This document shows, piece after piece, positions 52,145 through 62,065 of a stretch of 64,000 nt of DNA. The first letter of the stretch is position 1; every line of letters starts with the position of its first letter. The translations under genes were made by a program, and so were the position numbers. Under the pieces are notes generated by a model. The model did no database searches. It worked only from the letters and a program-made list of their open reading frames with translations, and was not told the DNA's origin. The stretch is from Leucothrix arctica (GTDB lineage: Bacteria > Pseudomonadota > Gammaproteobacteria > Thiotrichales > Thiotrichaceae): the NCBI RefSeq assembly GCF_003172895.1, contig NZ_QGKL01000006.1, positions 47,126 through 111,125 on the forward strand, written 5' to 3'.

Positions 52145-53266
52145 TTACTTCTCCCCTGTGATCTTACGTCGTATATACGTATTCAATATGACGGCAAGTA
52201 ATAAGATGACTCCTAAAAACACTCGGAACAGCGAGCTTTCAACACCCGCAAAGAACAATCCCTGCTGCACCACACCAAAGATAATCGCACCTAGTGCCGC
52301 ACCAATCACAGAACCATAACCACCGGTTAATAACGCGCCGCCAATGACTACTGAAATAATCGCTTCAAACTCTTTCAAGACACCACGGTCAGCACCTGCT
52401 GAACCAAACTCCATGACTTGAGCCGTAGCAAAGACACAGGCACAAAAGGCTGTGAACATGAACATTGCTATTTTTACACGGTTAACGGGAACACCCACGT
52501 AGCGAGCTGCTTGAGCATCTCCACCAGCGGCAAAGATCCAGTTACCAAATTTTGTTTTGGTTAATAAGTAGTGACCGAAGATCACTAAACCCAATGCCCA
52601 AACCATCAACATTGGAATACCTTCTACAATCGGCTGACCTTTTTTAACACCACGACTAAACGTGTCTATCCAACCTTGATCCGCCATCCACTGGAATGCA
52701 CCAGTAAATACTTTTCCACCAAAAATTGGCGCTAACCAATCACCTTGCGCAACATCTCTCACACCGCCAACGATGGTTTTATTGGTTGCTGTAATCGCAC
52801 CAAAGATCGTTAGACCACGTAAAATAAACAACAGAGCCAGTGTCACGATAAAACTAGGCAGCCCCGTTTTAATCACTAACCAACCATTCAAGCCGCCTAT
52901 AAGCATGCACAAAATGAACGTTAAAATAATCGCTGACCAAACGGGTAAACCGAACGTCACTGACAGCAATGCAATACTCATTCCTGCAAAGCCGATCATT
53001 GAACCTACCGACAGATCGAACTCACCAGCAATCATTAGTAAGCACGCACCAACGGCAATAATAATAAATTGCGATGACACCACCGACCAATTCATTACCC
53101 CTGACAATGAAAACATTCCAGAGTCCATAGCGGTCAGCATGAAAAATGCGAACACTATAATAACGCCACATATACCACCCAACTCAGGACGTATTAATAA
53201 CTGATGAAAGCTAGACCGCGTTTTAACTCGCTCATCGGGTGTAGCAGCTGTTTGTGTTTGACTCAT
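52145..53266 (-). CDS. Sugar/cyclitol ABC transporter permease (CUT2, RbsC/FrcC-like)
   Basis: A protein of about 373 residues (start at MSQTQTAATPDER, ATG 53266; a longer frame to 53311 is possible) with some ten membrane helices. The BPD_transp_2 signatures are present: LMIAGEFDLSVGSMIGFAGM, GGLNGWLVIKTGLPSFIVTLALLFILRG, and AVNRVKI-type loop (AARYVGVPVNRVKI), ISVVIGGALLTGGYGSVIGAALG. It is the membrane pore of the CUT2 importer in the minus arm. Confidence 0.92.
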   Translation of the reverse strand: MSQTQTAATPDERVKTRSSFHQLLIRPELGGICGVIIVFAFFMLTAMDSGMFSLSGVMNWSVVSSQFIIIAVGACLLMIAGEFDLSVGSMIGFAGMSIALLSVTFGLPVWSAIILTFILCMLIGGLNGWLVIKTGLPSFIVTLALLFILRGLTIFGAITATNKTIVGGVRDVAQGDWLAPIFGGKVFTGAFQWMADQGWIDTFSRGVKKGQPIVEGIPMLMVWALGLVIFGHYLLTKTKFGNWIFAAGGDAQAARYVGVPVNRVKIAMFMFTAFCACVFATAQVMEFGSAGADRGVLKEFEAIISVVIGGALLTGGYGSVIGAALGAIIFGVVQQGLFFAGVESSLFRVFLGVILLLAVILNTYIRRKITGEK

Positions 53267-53338
53267 AGCAAAAACTCTTAAGATGTAAGAAAAAAGCGAC
53301 CGCGATAACACAACACGGCCGCTGTATTTAAAGGGAGC

Positions 53339-54295
53339 TTATCTAAACTCACCTGCATACTTCTCAACTAAACCCAGTGCTTCTTTCGTCACAAAACCTG
53401 GTCCTGAGTTGATGTTATTGCCCGGAAGCACACCATATCGGTCATAGTTCGTAAGGATTACAACAGGAAGATAAGCCTGTAAGAACGGCTGTTGGTCTAT
53501 TCCCCATTTGATGATGTCTTCTTTAATTGCTTTCACAATCTCAGTGCCTAAATCAAACGTACCGAAGTAAATATCACCCGCCATGCCATTCTCTTTAAGC
53601 GCGGCAATGGTTGGATCTGCTGAGGTTGGACCAAGCGTTAGAATTGCATCCGTCTTAGGATTTGCTGCTAAGTAAGCCAGTACACGGTTCTTGATTTCAC
53701 CTGGATCTTCACCACTATCAAGCATTGATTTACCTAGATCGATACCAAGTGCATCCGCAAAACCACGGCAACGCTCTGCAACAACTGTGTTAGAGATCAC
53801 GTGATTGACACAAACGAATGACTTAACGCCATCGCCTTTAGCTCGTTGACCCGCAGCGAAACCTGCGTCGTACTCTGGCTGACCCACAAACATTAACGCG
53901 CCGACTTCACGCGTTTGCTCTGGTGTCCCTGAGTTCATGATAATGACATTGATGCCCTGATCGACTGCCGATCTAATAGGACCGCTTAATACATCAAAGT
54001 CAGCTAATGTTGTGATAATTCCGTCGGGCTTTGATGCAGTTGCTTGCTCAATGATACGCGCCATATCTGCCAAATCACCTGTTGGTGGGTTGCGATATTC
54101 AACTTTAACGTCCATTTGCTTGCCGGCAAGCTTGATACCGTTCTTTACGGTATTCCACCAGCTATCAGAATCTGGTGCATGACTAACTAGAACGTATCTT
54201 TCACCATCTGCGTGAGCCGTTGTTGTGACCATTGCAAACGGAACTGCCATTGTTAAAGCCAACGCCGTTGACTTAAATAACTTGGAAAGTTTCAT
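53339..54295 (-). CDS. Periplasmic sugar/cyclitol-binding protein (Peripla_BP_4)
   Basis: A 318-residue binding protein with a signal peptide (MKLSKLFKSTALALTMAVPFAMVTTTAHA). The mature chain has the RbsB-type pattern: YVLVSHAPDSDSWWNTVKNGIKLAGKQM, ARIIEQATASKPDGIITTLAD, INVIIMNSG, AKTDAILTLGPTSA-like and GTFDLGTEIVKAI. AGGAGG stands just before the ATG at 54295. It is the first gene of the minus arm, divergent from the RpiR regulator across about 316 bases. The ligand is likely myo-inositol or an isomer, by neighbourhood. Confidence 0.9.
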   Translation of the reverse strand: MKLSKLFKSTALALTMAVPFAMVTTTAHADGERYVLVSHAPDSDSWWNTVKNGIKLAGKQMDVKVEYRNPPTGDLADMARIIEQATASKPDGIITTLADFDVLSGPIRSAVDQGINVIIMNSGTPEQTREVGALMFVGQPEYDAGFAAGQRAKGDGVKSFVCVNHVISNTVVAERCRGFADALGIDLGKSMLDSGEDPGEIKNRVLAYLAANPKTDAILTLGPTSADPTIAALKENGMAGDIYFGTFDLGTEIVKAIKEDIIKWGIDQQPFLQAYLPVVILTNYDRYGVLPGNNINSGPGFVTKEALGLVEKYAGEFR

Positions 54296-54611
54296 TAATC
54301 CTCCTCATAAGAATCGTAACTACATTATTAAACTTAGTCGTAATCAACTGATTTAATTACTAATGATCAATAGCTGCCACCACTTTTGACAGAGGCTTAA
54401 AAAAGCCGTCTATCAATCACCGCTAATATTAGTAACATGAATGGAATATAAATTACAAGAGATTATAAAATGAAATATTCATTTCAAAAACAGAATTTTT
54501 ATGTATACTTATTTCAAGTTGGAATAAACAATTGTCTTTTTCAGCAAAAAAATTAAGACAATAAACGTTATCTCTAGGAACATAGTAAGACATTGAGGAG
54601 TGAAAAATTAG
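54296..54611. other. Divergent control region of the two inositol arms
   Basis: This AT-rich 316-base gap separates the ABC transporter operon (minus) from the RpiR operon (plus). It holds the perfect dyad at 54471-54486 and, at about 54510-54528, a looser TTATTTC-N5-GGAATAA dyad. Both are TTTC/GAAA-type elements like those bound by RpiR-family inositol regulators. The plus-strand ribosome site TGAGGAG is at 54594-54600. Confidence 0.6.
54471..54486. promoter_or_regulatory. Candidate RpiR/IolR operator
   Basis: TGAAATATTCATTTCA is a dyad with six-base perfect arms around a four-base centre. It lies 126 bases before the RpiR start and 176 bases from the binding-protein start, well placed to control both directions. 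Confidence 0.5.
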
Positions 54612-55454
54612 ATGCCAAAGACTGAACAAACTCAGCCACCAAGAACGTATAGCGAACTTAAAACGTGGATACAAGAGCACTACGACTCCTTACCGAAGCG
54701 TCTACAAAGTGTCGCGGCTTTTGCCTTAGATAACCCTGATGTCGTTGCATTAAAAACGATAGCTATTATCAGTGAACAAGCTGAAGTCACCGACTCAACC
54801 TTGGTGCGGTTTGCAAAATCGATTGGCTACGATGGCTTTACTGACATGCAGTCAGTATTCCAAGAAAGTATGCGATACATCCCTCAGCCTTACGCTCAAC
54901 GACTCAATCGCTTAGAAACGGATAGCCAATCTGAGCAGTCTGCTTTACATAAATTTAGCCAAGCCGCGAGTAACTCTATACATAAACTTGAGCAGCAAAT
55001 TGATGAGAAAGACATACTAAAAGCCAGTGAACTGCTGTCAAAAGCGCGCACTATCTATATTGCTGGCGCAGGTCGTGCATTCCCTGTCACAACGTATCTA
55101 CATTATAACTTTCTGAAAATGGGTATACAGGCCGTCATCATTGACGGGATAAGTGACACCATGACAGAGAAGGCTAAGTTGATACGTAAAGACGAAGCGT
55201 TAATCGCGATTACCTTTAGCCCCTACTCTGCTCACACCAAAGAACTTGTTGATACTTGCCTTGTAAATGAGGTGCCTGTTGTTGCGATTACTGACTCGAC
55301 GCTTAGCCCTATTTCTCGCTCTGACGATCTTCATTTAGAAGTTGTTGAAGAGGAAGTGAGTGGCATACGAGGCTTGTCGGCAACCATGTGCCTTGCACTT
55401 TGCTTAGCCGTAGAGACTGGAAAGCTAACGTCCAAACTAACCCCAAAGACTTAA
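54612..55454 (+). CDS. RpiR-family transcriptional regulator of inositol genes
   Basis: A 280-residue protein with an N-terminal RpiR HTH (about 10-85: LPKRLQSVAAFALDNPDVVALKTIAIISEQAEVTDSTLVRFAKSIGYDGF) and a C-terminal SIS sugar-phosphate-binding domain (about 125-265: ARTIYIAGAGRAFPVTTYLHYNFLKMG, EALIAITFSPYSAHTKELV). RpiR members that control inositol genes (IolR of rhizobia) have this form. It is ten bases upstream of the iolC fusion gene in the same operon, and probably senses a phosphorylated pathway intermediate. Confidence 0.92.
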   Translation: MPKTEQTQPPRTYSELKTWIQEHYDSLPKRLQSVAAFALDNPDVVALKTIAIISEQAEVTDSTLVRFAKSIGYDGFTDMQSVFQESMRYIPQPYAQRLNRLETDSQSEQSALHKFSQAASNSIHKLEQQIDEKDILKASELLSKARTIYIAGAGRAFPVTTYLHYNFLKMGIQAVIIDGISDTMTEKAKLIRKDEALIAITFSPYSAHTKELVDTCLVNEVPVVAITDSTLSPISRSDDLHLEVVEEEVSGIRGLSATMCLALCLAVETGKLTSKLTPKT

Positions 55455-55464
55455 GTAGACCGTT

Positions 55465-57366
55465 ATGACACAAAAAGACTTAGACATTCTATGCATTGGC
55501 CGCTCAAGCGTTGATCTATATGGTCAACAAGTGGGTGGACGACTTGAAGACATGGGCAGTTTTGCAAAATATGTTGGCGGAAGCCCAACCAATACCTCCA
55601 TTGGTGCGGCCCGCCTTGGACTAAAATCAGCTTTGTTAACGCGTGTTGGTAATGAGCACATGGGTCGCTTCATTCGCGAGAATTTAGAGAGTGAAGGGGT
55701 TGATACAACGGCTGTCATAACAGATCCAAAACGTTTAACTGCGTTAGTGTTACTCGGCATCCAAGATGAAGAACGCTTTCCGCTGATTTTCTATCGTGAA
55801 AATTGTGCAGACATGGCGATTACTGAGCAAGACGTTAGCCCTCAACAGATTGCTAGAACACGTGCCGTCGTTTTATCCGGCACTCACTTTAGTACGGTAG
55901 AAACCGCTAAGGCGAATGAAAAAGCCATGACGCTAGCCAAGGAGCATGGCGCTAAAGTGGTACTCGATATCGACTACCGCCCTAACCTTTGGAACCTAGC
56001 TGGGCATGGTGACGGTGAGTCACGCTTCATCGCCGACCAAAGTGTTACGGAACACATACAACAGTATTTAGGTGGCTGCGATTTAATCGTGGGTACGGAA
56101 GAAGAGTTTCATATTGCGGGTGGCAGCGATAATAGCCTTGAAGCACTCAGTAATGTCCGCAAGCTAACCGATGCCATACTTGTTTGTAAACGGGGTGCGT
56201 TAGGTTGCCGTGTTTTCGAATCAGACATCGACGGTTGGGAGTCTGGCGTAACAGGTCCCGGCTTCAAAATCGAAGTATTTAATGTGCTGGGTGCGGGGGA
56301 TGCGTTTATGGCTGGCCTACTTCGCGGCTGGCTACGAAACGAAAGCTGGGAAAAAACCTGTGCTTACGCAAACGCGTGCGGTGCATTTGCCGTTTCTCGT
56401 CATGGCTGCTGCCCTGCTTACCCTTCTGAAATTGAGCTATTCGAGTTTATTGAAAATGGCAGTGAGTGCCAAGCACTTCGGTTTGACCAAGACTTAAACC
56501 ATATTCACCGAACCACTAACCGCCCTAAAACTTACGGTCAAATGCTCGCGTTTGCGTGTGATCATCGTGTTCAGTTTGAAAACTGGGCGACAGAATACGG
56601 TCGCGATACAAAAGCGATCAATCAGTTTAAACAACTCGCGTGGCAAGCTGCTTTCGAAGAAGGTAAAGACGTTGAAGGTTTTGGCGTGTTATTGGATGAC
56701 AAACTCGGTCGTCAAGCGCTGCACACAGCAACATCGACCAATGCTTGGATTGGACGACCTATCGAAGCATCAGGTGTATTTCCGCTAGCGTTTGAAGCCG
56801 AAGCAGAAATTATTGAACACCTTGCCGACTGGCCTTTAAATCAAACCGTCAAAGTACTTTGCCCTTATCGCCTAAATGATGATGACGCGACGCGTGAGCA
56901 CCATGAAACGCTTATAAAACAACTCAACCGAGCGTGCCTTCACACAGGACATGAGTGGCTACTAGAAATAATCACTGCGCGCAAAGGTTCTGAACCACAT
57001 TACGACACAGTTGCTGAGATCGTTGCCCGCTTCTACGAAATAGGCGTCAAACCAGACTGGTGGAAGTTAGAGCCGGGTAAAGATGACGCATATTGGAAAG
57101 GTATTAGTACCGTGATTGAAGCTAATGACCCGTACTGCCACGGCATCATATTGCTAGGCCTAGATGGCAGCATTGAAGACATATCCCAATCCATTCAAAT
57201 AGCGTCAAGCCACCCATTGGTGAAAGGCTTTGCTATTGGACGAACACTGTTTGGAGAGTCTGCTAGGTCTTGGCTGGCAGGGAAAATAGATGATGAAACC
57301 GCTGTGACTGATATGCGCGGTCGTTACAGACAAATGCTAGATGTTTGGGCTAACGCCCGTCCTTAA
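55465..57366 (+). CDS. iolC: IolC kinase-DUF2090 (IolJ-like aldolase) fusion
   Basis: A bifunctional 633-residue protein. Residues about 5-335 are a PfkB kinase (CIGRSSVDLYGQQVGG, VGGSPTNTSIGAARLG, GAGDAF at 276-281 with catalytic D279). Residues about 350-633 form a DUF2090 domain (FACDHRVQFENW, VLCPYRLND, DWWKLEPGKD, IILLGLDGS, VKGFAIGRTLF), found fused to IolC in many Proteobacteria and thought to act as the 2-deoxy-5-keto-gluconate-6-phosphate aldolase. It therefore covers two successive steps. It follows the RpiR gene by ten bases. Confidence 0.95.
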   Translation: MTQKDLDILCIGRSSVDLYGQQVGGRLEDMGSFAKYVGGSPTNTSIGAARLGLKSALLTRVGNEHMGRFIRENLESEGVDTTAVITDPKRLTALVLLGIQDEERFPLIFYRENCADMAITEQDVSPQQIARTRAVVLSGTHFSTVETAKANEKAMTLAKEHGAKVVLDIDYRPNLWNLAGHGDGESRFIADQSVTEHIQQYLGGCDLIVGTEEEFHIAGGSDNSLEALSNVRKLTDAILVCKRGALGCRVFESDIDGWESGVTGPGFKIEVFNVLGAGDAFMAGLLRGWLRNESWEKTCAYANACGAFAVSRHGCCPAYPSEIELFEFIENGSECQALRFDQDLNHIHRTTNRPKTYGQMLAFACDHRVQFENWATEYGRDTKAINQFKQLAWQAAFEEGKDVEGFGVLLDDKLGRQALHTATSTNAWIGRPIEASGVFPLAFEAEAEIIEHLADWPLNQTVKVLCPYRLNDDDATREHHETLIKQLNRACLHTGHEWLLEIITARKGSEPHYDTVAEIVARFYEIGVKPDWWKLEPGKDDAYWKGISTVIEANDPYCHGIILLGLDGSIEDISQSIQIASSHPLVKGFAIGRTLFGESARSWLAGKIDDETAVTDMRGRYRQMLDVWANARP

Positions 57367-57438
57367 ACAATTTACCGACGTTACCTAAATTTCGATACTT
57401 CCGAAATGCAGGGTAAACCAAACTTAAGAGTTAGAAAC

Positions 57439-59280
57439 ATGAAAACTATTCGCTTAACCGCCGCTCAAGCTATCGTAAAGTATTTAACAAACCAGTATAT
57501 GCGTCAGGATGATGGTACTGAAATCCCCCTATTTGCTGGTGTTTGGGCAATATTTGGGCATGGAAATGTAGCAGGTATCGGTGAAGCGTTATATCAAGTT
57601 AAAGAACAACTGCCCACTTACCGTGGCCATAACGAGCAAAGCATGGCGCATATCGCGATTGCTTACGCTAAAGCGGCACGTCGCCAACAGATGATGGTTG
57701 CTACCTCCTCTCTTGGACCAGGTGCTACTAATATGGTAACGGCTGCCGGTGTTGCTCACGTCAATCGCTTACCCGTGTTATTGATTCCGGGTGATGTGTT
57801 TGCCTCTGGCTTACCAGACCCTGTACTGCAACAAGCAGAAGACTTTAGTGATGGCAGCACAACGGTAAATGACTGTTTCCGTCCTGTTAGTCGCTACTTC
57901 CACCGAATTACTAGACCTGAGCAGTTAGTACAAGCACTGCCTAGAGCATTAGTTGCACTGACTGACCCCGCTATGTGTGGTCCAGCAACGATTAGTTTAT
58001 GCCAAGACGTTCAATCACAGGCGTTTGATTTTCCGGAGATCTTGTTTAATAAAAAGGTTTGGGGATTACGTCGACAAGCACCAGATAGCTTCGAACTTGC
58101 CGCGTGTTTAGCGGCCATTAAACAGGCAAAGAACCCTGTCATCGTCGCTGGTGGTGGTGTGCGTTACTCCTTAGCTGAAAACGAATTAATGGCGTTTGCT
58201 AGCAAGCATAAGATTCCTGTTGTTGAAACTCAGGCGGGTAAGTCTTCTTTACCAGCTAGCCACGCCATGAACTTTGGTGCAGTTGGTGTAACAGGTGTCA
58301 GTGGTGCAAATGCAATCGCAGAAAAAGCAGACTTAGTGCTGGCAGTCGGTACTAGACTTCAAGACTTTATTACGGGTTCTAATAGTTTGTTCAAGGGTCA
58401 GGTTATTCAACTCAACGTACAACCAATGGATACGGTCAAATACCGTTCAATGCCTTTGGTCTCTGATGCGCGTATTGGCTTAGAAGTGCTAACTGAAGCA
58501 CTTGGAGATTTTACGTCGCAAGACACGTGGCTTGAGTTTACAGAAGCCTCTCGCACGAGCTGGTTAACAGAGCAAAAAAATCACGATACCGCTGAAGCTG
58601 ACGTCACTATTCCAAGTGATTCGCAGGTTATTCGAGCGGTTAATGATAGCGCGCCAGCTGACACGATTGTGGTTGCAGCGGCTGGAAGCTTACCTTCTGA
58701 GCTACATAAGCACTGGAACAGCACCGAAGTTGGTGGCTATCACGTTGAGTATGGTTTCTCCTGCATGGGTTATGAAATTGCGGGTGGACTCGGTGCCAAA
58801 ATGGCTGAGCCAAACCGTAATGTCGTAGTCATGGTGGGTGATGGTTCTTACATGATGATGAACTCTGATATTGCCACAGCCGTAAGTATGGGTGCCGATC
58901 TAACAATTGTCGTGTTAGACAACAGAGGGTTTAGCTGCATTAACCGTCTGCAAATGGCAACGGGTGGCGCGAACTTTAACAACCTACTAAGAGATACTCA
59001 CAACCAAGGTTTAGCCAATATTGATTTTGCTGCACATGCCGCCTCAATGGGCGCGAATGCCGTACAAGTTCAAACCATTGGTGAGCTAAAAGACGCGGTA
59101 AGCAACGCAGCACAAAGCAAAGGCGTCAATGTCATCGCGATAGATACCGACCCAATGCATGCAACGCCTGGCAGTAATTGCTGGTGGGAAGTTGAAGTAC
59201 CGGAAGTCTCTGAGCGTCCAGAAGTCGTGGAAAAGCATAAGGAACAAGTGGCTCAACGCAAGCAACAGCGAGGATATTAA
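57439..59280 (+). CDS. iolD: 3D-(3,5/4)-trihydroxycyclohexane-1,2-dione hydrolase
   Basis: IolD opens the cyclohexane ring of the inositol intermediate to 5-deoxy-D-glucuronate using thiamine diphosphate. The 613-residue protein (ATG 57439, MKTIRLTAAQAIVKYL) has the ThDP-enzyme order: N-terminal Pyr domain with GHNEQSMAHIAIAYAKAARR and TSSLGPGATNMVTAA, the central domain with VIVAGGGVRYS, and the C-terminal PP domain with the GDGS...N motif near residues 466-492. It is the only IolD in the window, so both arms depend on it. Its stop overlaps the next ATG. Confidence 0.96.
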   Translation: MKTIRLTAAQAIVKYLTNQYMRQDDGTEIPLFAGVWAIFGHGNVAGIGEALYQVKEQLPTYRGHNEQSMAHIAIAYAKAARRQQMMVATSSLGPGATNMVTAAGVAHVNRLPVLLIPGDVFASGLPDPVLQQAEDFSDGSTTVNDCFRPVSRYFHRITRPEQLVQALPRALVALTDPAMCGPATISLCQDVQSQAFDFPEILFNKKVWGLRRQAPDSFELAACLAAIKQAKNPVIVAGGGVRYSLAENELMAFASKHKIPVVETQAGKSSLPASHAMNFGAVGVTGVSGANAIAEKADLVLAVGTRLQDFITGSNSLFKGQVIQLNVQPMDTVKYRSMPLVSDARIGLEVLTEALGDFTSQDTWLEFTEASRTSWLTEQKNHDTAEADVTIPSDSQVIRAVNDSAPADTIVVAAAGSLPSELHKHWNSTEVGGYHVEYGFSCMGYEIAGGLGAKMAEPNRNVVVMVGDGSYMMMNSDIATAVSMGADLTIVVLDNRGFSCINRLQMATGGANFNNLLRDTHNQGLANIDFAAHAASMGANAVQVQTIGELKDAVSNAAQSKGVNVIAIDTDPMHATPGSNCWWEVEVPEVSERPEVVEKHKEQVAQRKQQRGY

Positions 59281-60077
59281 TGAGTCATTTATTAGTAAAG
59301 CCCGCTGATGGACAAGCAGTGCATAACATCACCCCAGCGAGTGCTAAGTGGGAGTATGTTGGTTTTGCACTTTATGATTTAGCCGCTGGCGAAAGCATTC
59401 AACTACAGCAAGAGGGTCGTGAGCTTTGCGTCGTGATTGCATCTGGCTCAGCCAATGTCACTGCGAGCAACGAGCGCTGGGAGAACATTGGTGGGCGGGT
59501 ATCAGTCTTTGAAGATAAAGCGCCCGGTGCCGTTTATGTACCGGCCAGTGAAACGGTGACTATCACCGCTATTGATACCGTTGAGTTAGCGGTCTGTAGC
59601 GCTCCGGGCAAGGGCTTAAGTGGCCCTGCTCGTCTAATTAAAGCCAGCAAAATGTCTCAAGAAGTCAGAGGCGAAGGCACCAATACGCGTTATGTTCGAA
59701 ACATTCTACCTGAAGACGAACCTGCTGATGGTTTGTTAGTGGTAGAGGTTGTGACGCCATCTGGAAATTGGTCGTCATACCCACCGCATAAACACGACAG
59801 AACTGACTTGCCCAATGAAACGAAATTAGAAGAAACCTACTATCACCGTCTCAATCCATCGAGTGGATATGTACACCAGCGCGTCTATACCGACGACAGA
59901 AGTTTGGATGAAACGCTCAGTGCAGAAGACCGTGATGTAGTGCTTGTACCCGAAGGTTACCACCCCGTGGGTGTGCCTCACGGATACACGAGTTATTACC
60001 TCAATGTCATGGCCGGACCTATCAGGAAGTGGCACTTTTATAATGATCCCGCTCATGAGTGGATGCTTAAAAAATAA
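59280..60077 (+). CDS. iolB: 5-deoxy-glucuronate isomerase (plus-arm copy)
   Basis: A 265-residue KduI/IolB bicupin (MSHLLVKPADGQ). The metal-site segment reads NWSSYPPHKHDRTDLPNET, followed by EETYYHRLNPSSGYVHQRVYTDD and EGYHPVGVPHGYTSYYLNVMAG. These are classic IolB features, including the PPHKHD histidines. Translation is coupled to iolD through TAATG. It converts the product of IolD. Confidence 0.95.
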   Translation: MSHLLVKPADGQAVHNITPASAKWEYVGFALYDLAAGESIQLQQEGRELCVVIASGSANVTASNERWENIGGRVSVFEDKAPGAVYVPASETVTITAIDTVELAVCSAPGKGLSGPARLIKASKMSQEVRGEGTNTRYVRNILPEDEPADGLLVVEVVTPSGNWSSYPPHKHDRTDLPNETKLEETYYHRLNPSSGYVHQRVYTDDRSLDETLSAEDRDVVLVPEGYHPVGVPHGYTSYYLNVMAGPIRKWHFYNDPAHEWMLKK

Positions 60078-60097
60078 GATACTTAAGGAAAATAGAA

Positions 60098-60997
60098 ATG
60101 AACTTACGATTTGGAATGTCTCCGATTTCATGGTCAAACGATGACCTACCACAACTTGGTGGAGACACTAGCTTAGAGACATGCTTGCGTGAAACGCGTT
60201 TAGCAGGTTACACAGGCACAGAAATGGGTGGAAAATTCCCCCGAGACAAAGCGTCTTTGCAGAAAGTACTGGCTGAACACGACCTAAAACATTCATCAGG
60301 TTGGTATTCGGGAATGTTGCTGCACAACACAGTTGAAGATGAACTGGAACTAATTAAGCCGCAAGTAGAGCTGTTTGCAGCGTTAGACGCGCCGGTGATT
60401 GTCTATGGTGAAACGTGGGAAACTGTTCAAAACAGACAAGACCAACCGCTAAAGAATAAGCCTATTTTACCAGATGCTGACTTCCCTGCTTATGGTGAAC
60501 GCTTAACCAAAATTGCAGAGTACTGCAAAAGCCAAGGTGTACCGTTGGCTTATCATCACCACATGGGAACAGGCGTTGAGACAGAGCGTGAGTTAGACAT
60601 GGTGATGGCAAGTACCGGTGATGACTTTGGTCTATTGCTAGATACGGGTCACATGCACTTTTCCGGTGGTAATAACTTGCGAGTGATCGAAAACCACGGT
60701 CACCGCATTGTTCATTTTCATGCAAAAGACATTCGTGAAGATATTTTCAAAACAGTCGATAAAGAAAATGACTCCTTCCTAGACTGCGTATTGCGTGGTG
60801 TGTTTACAGTGCCTGGCGACGGCATGATTGACTACGGTGCGATCATGAAAGCCCTAGCTGAAAAGAAATATGAAGGCTGGGTGATTGTTGAAGCAGAGCA
60901 AGATCCTGCTAAAGCTGACCCGTATGAATATGCTTGTATCGGTTACAAGGCACTCGAAACTGCAGCGGTTAATGCGGGTTATAGCATCATTGCTTAG
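60098..60997 (+). CDS. iolE: Inosose dehydratase
   Basis: A 299-residue xylose-isomerase-like TIM-barrel enzyme. MSPISWSNDDLPQLGGDTSLE at the start is characteristic of IolE. Metal-binding residues lie in AYHHHMGTGVE, LLDTGHMHFSGG, IVHFHAKDIR and WVIVEAEQD. IolE removes water from 2-keto-myo-inositol to give the dione used by IolD. TAAGGAAAA precedes the ATG, 20 bases after iolB. Only one iolE is present in the window. Confidence 0.96.
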   Translation: MNLRFGMSPISWSNDDLPQLGGDTSLETCLRETRLAGYTGTEMGGKFPRDKASLQKVLAEHDLKHSSGWYSGMLLHNTVEDELELIKPQVELFAALDAPVIVYGETWETVQNRQDQPLKNKPILPDADFPAYGERLTKIAEYCKSQGVPLAYHHHMGTGVETERELDMVMASTGDDFGLLLDTGHMHFSGGNNLRVIENHGHRIVHFHAKDIREDIFKTVDKENDSFLDCVLRGVFTVPGDGMIDYGAIMKALAEKKYEGWVIVEAEQDPAKADPYEYACIGYKALETAAVNAGYSIIA

Positions 60998-61019
60998 CTG
61001 ATCTAATAAGGAGGATTTC

Positions 61020-62018
61020 ATGATTAATTTCGCATTATTGGGCGCTGGACGGATTGGTTCTATTCATGGCGCTAACGTCGCTCGTCACCCCGAAGCCAAC
61101 CTCGTAGGACTCTATGACCCATTTCAAGACAATGCTGATCGACTCAGTGCTGAGTTAGGCTGCAAACAAATGACACTGGATGAGATCTTTTCAAGTGATG
61201 AGATTGATGCCATTTTGATTTGCTCAGCAACCGACACACACGCTGATTTTATAGAGAGAGCGGTTGCGAACAATAAACATGTGTTTTGCGAAAAACCCAT
61301 CGACCTATCGCTTCAGCGAGTACGTGATTGCTGTGTCAGTGTTGCGGCGACTGATTGCAAAGCACTGGTGGCATTTAATCGACGATTTGATCCTAACTTT
61401 CAGTTGCTACAGCAGCAGTGTACGCAAGGTGTGATTGGTGATATTGAGATGGTTAATATCATTTCAAAAGACCCTTCACCACCTCCTATTGAGTACATAA
61501 AAACCAGTGGCGGTCTGTTTCGCGACATGACTATTCACGACTTTGATGTGGCGCGCTTTATGTTGGGTGAAGAGATTGTCAACGTTAGCGCTCACGCTTC
61601 TTGCTTAGTAGACAGTGACATCGCCAAGGCTGGTGATGTGGATACGGCAATGATTACGCTTAAAACGGCCAGTGGCAAACTCGCACAGATTACCAATAGT
61701 CGCCGTGCGAGTTATGGCTATGATCAACGTGTTGAAGTGCATGGCTCTAAAGGCATGTTAGAAACCCGTAATATCAATGAGAGTAGCGTCACCGCACATA
61801 CCGCAACGGGCGTTAATGGCCCTAAGCCGCTGCACTTCTTTTTAGAGCGTTACGAAGCGGCTTATCAGTCGGAAATCGATACATTCATCCGTAGCTTGAA
61901 GGGTGAAACGGTCAGCTTCCCGACGATGAATGATGGACTACAAGCGCTACTTATCGCTGATGCTGCGTTGCTGTCATACCAGCAAGGTCGCACTGTGAAG
62001 GTGTCTGAAATTACTTAG
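61020..62018 (+). CDS. iolG: Inositol 2-dehydrogenase (IolG, Gfo/Idh/MocA family)
   Basis: A 332-residue dehydrogenase: FALLGAGRIGSIHGANVARHPEA (4-26) for NAD, HVFCEKPIDLSL (about 90-101) with the catalytic Lys, and GGLFRDMTIHDFDVARFMLGEE (159-180) with the Asp/His active-site residues, all close to characterised IolG proteins. It oxidises myo-inositol to 2-keto-myo-inositol. AAGGAGG lies eight bases before the ATG. It follows iolE by 22 bases. Confidence 0.94.
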   Translation: MINFALLGAGRIGSIHGANVARHPEANLVGLYDPFQDNADRLSAELGCKQMTLDEIFSSDEIDAILICSATDTHADFIERAVANNKHVFCEKPIDLSLQRVRDCCVSVAATDCKALVAFNRRFDPNFQLLQQQCTQGVIGDIEMVNIISKDPSPPPIEYIKTSGGLFRDMTIHDFDVARFMLGEEIVNVSAHASCLVDSDIAKAGDVDTAMITLKTASGKLAQITNSRRASYGYDQRVEVHGSKGMLETRNINESSVTAHTATGVNGPKPLHFFLERYEAAYQSEIDTFIRSLKGETVSFPTMNDGLQALLIADAALLSYQQGRTVKVSEIT

Positions 62019-62065
62019 GTTTATGAAAGTAACCTAATGCTCAAATTATCTATAACGGTTGAATT

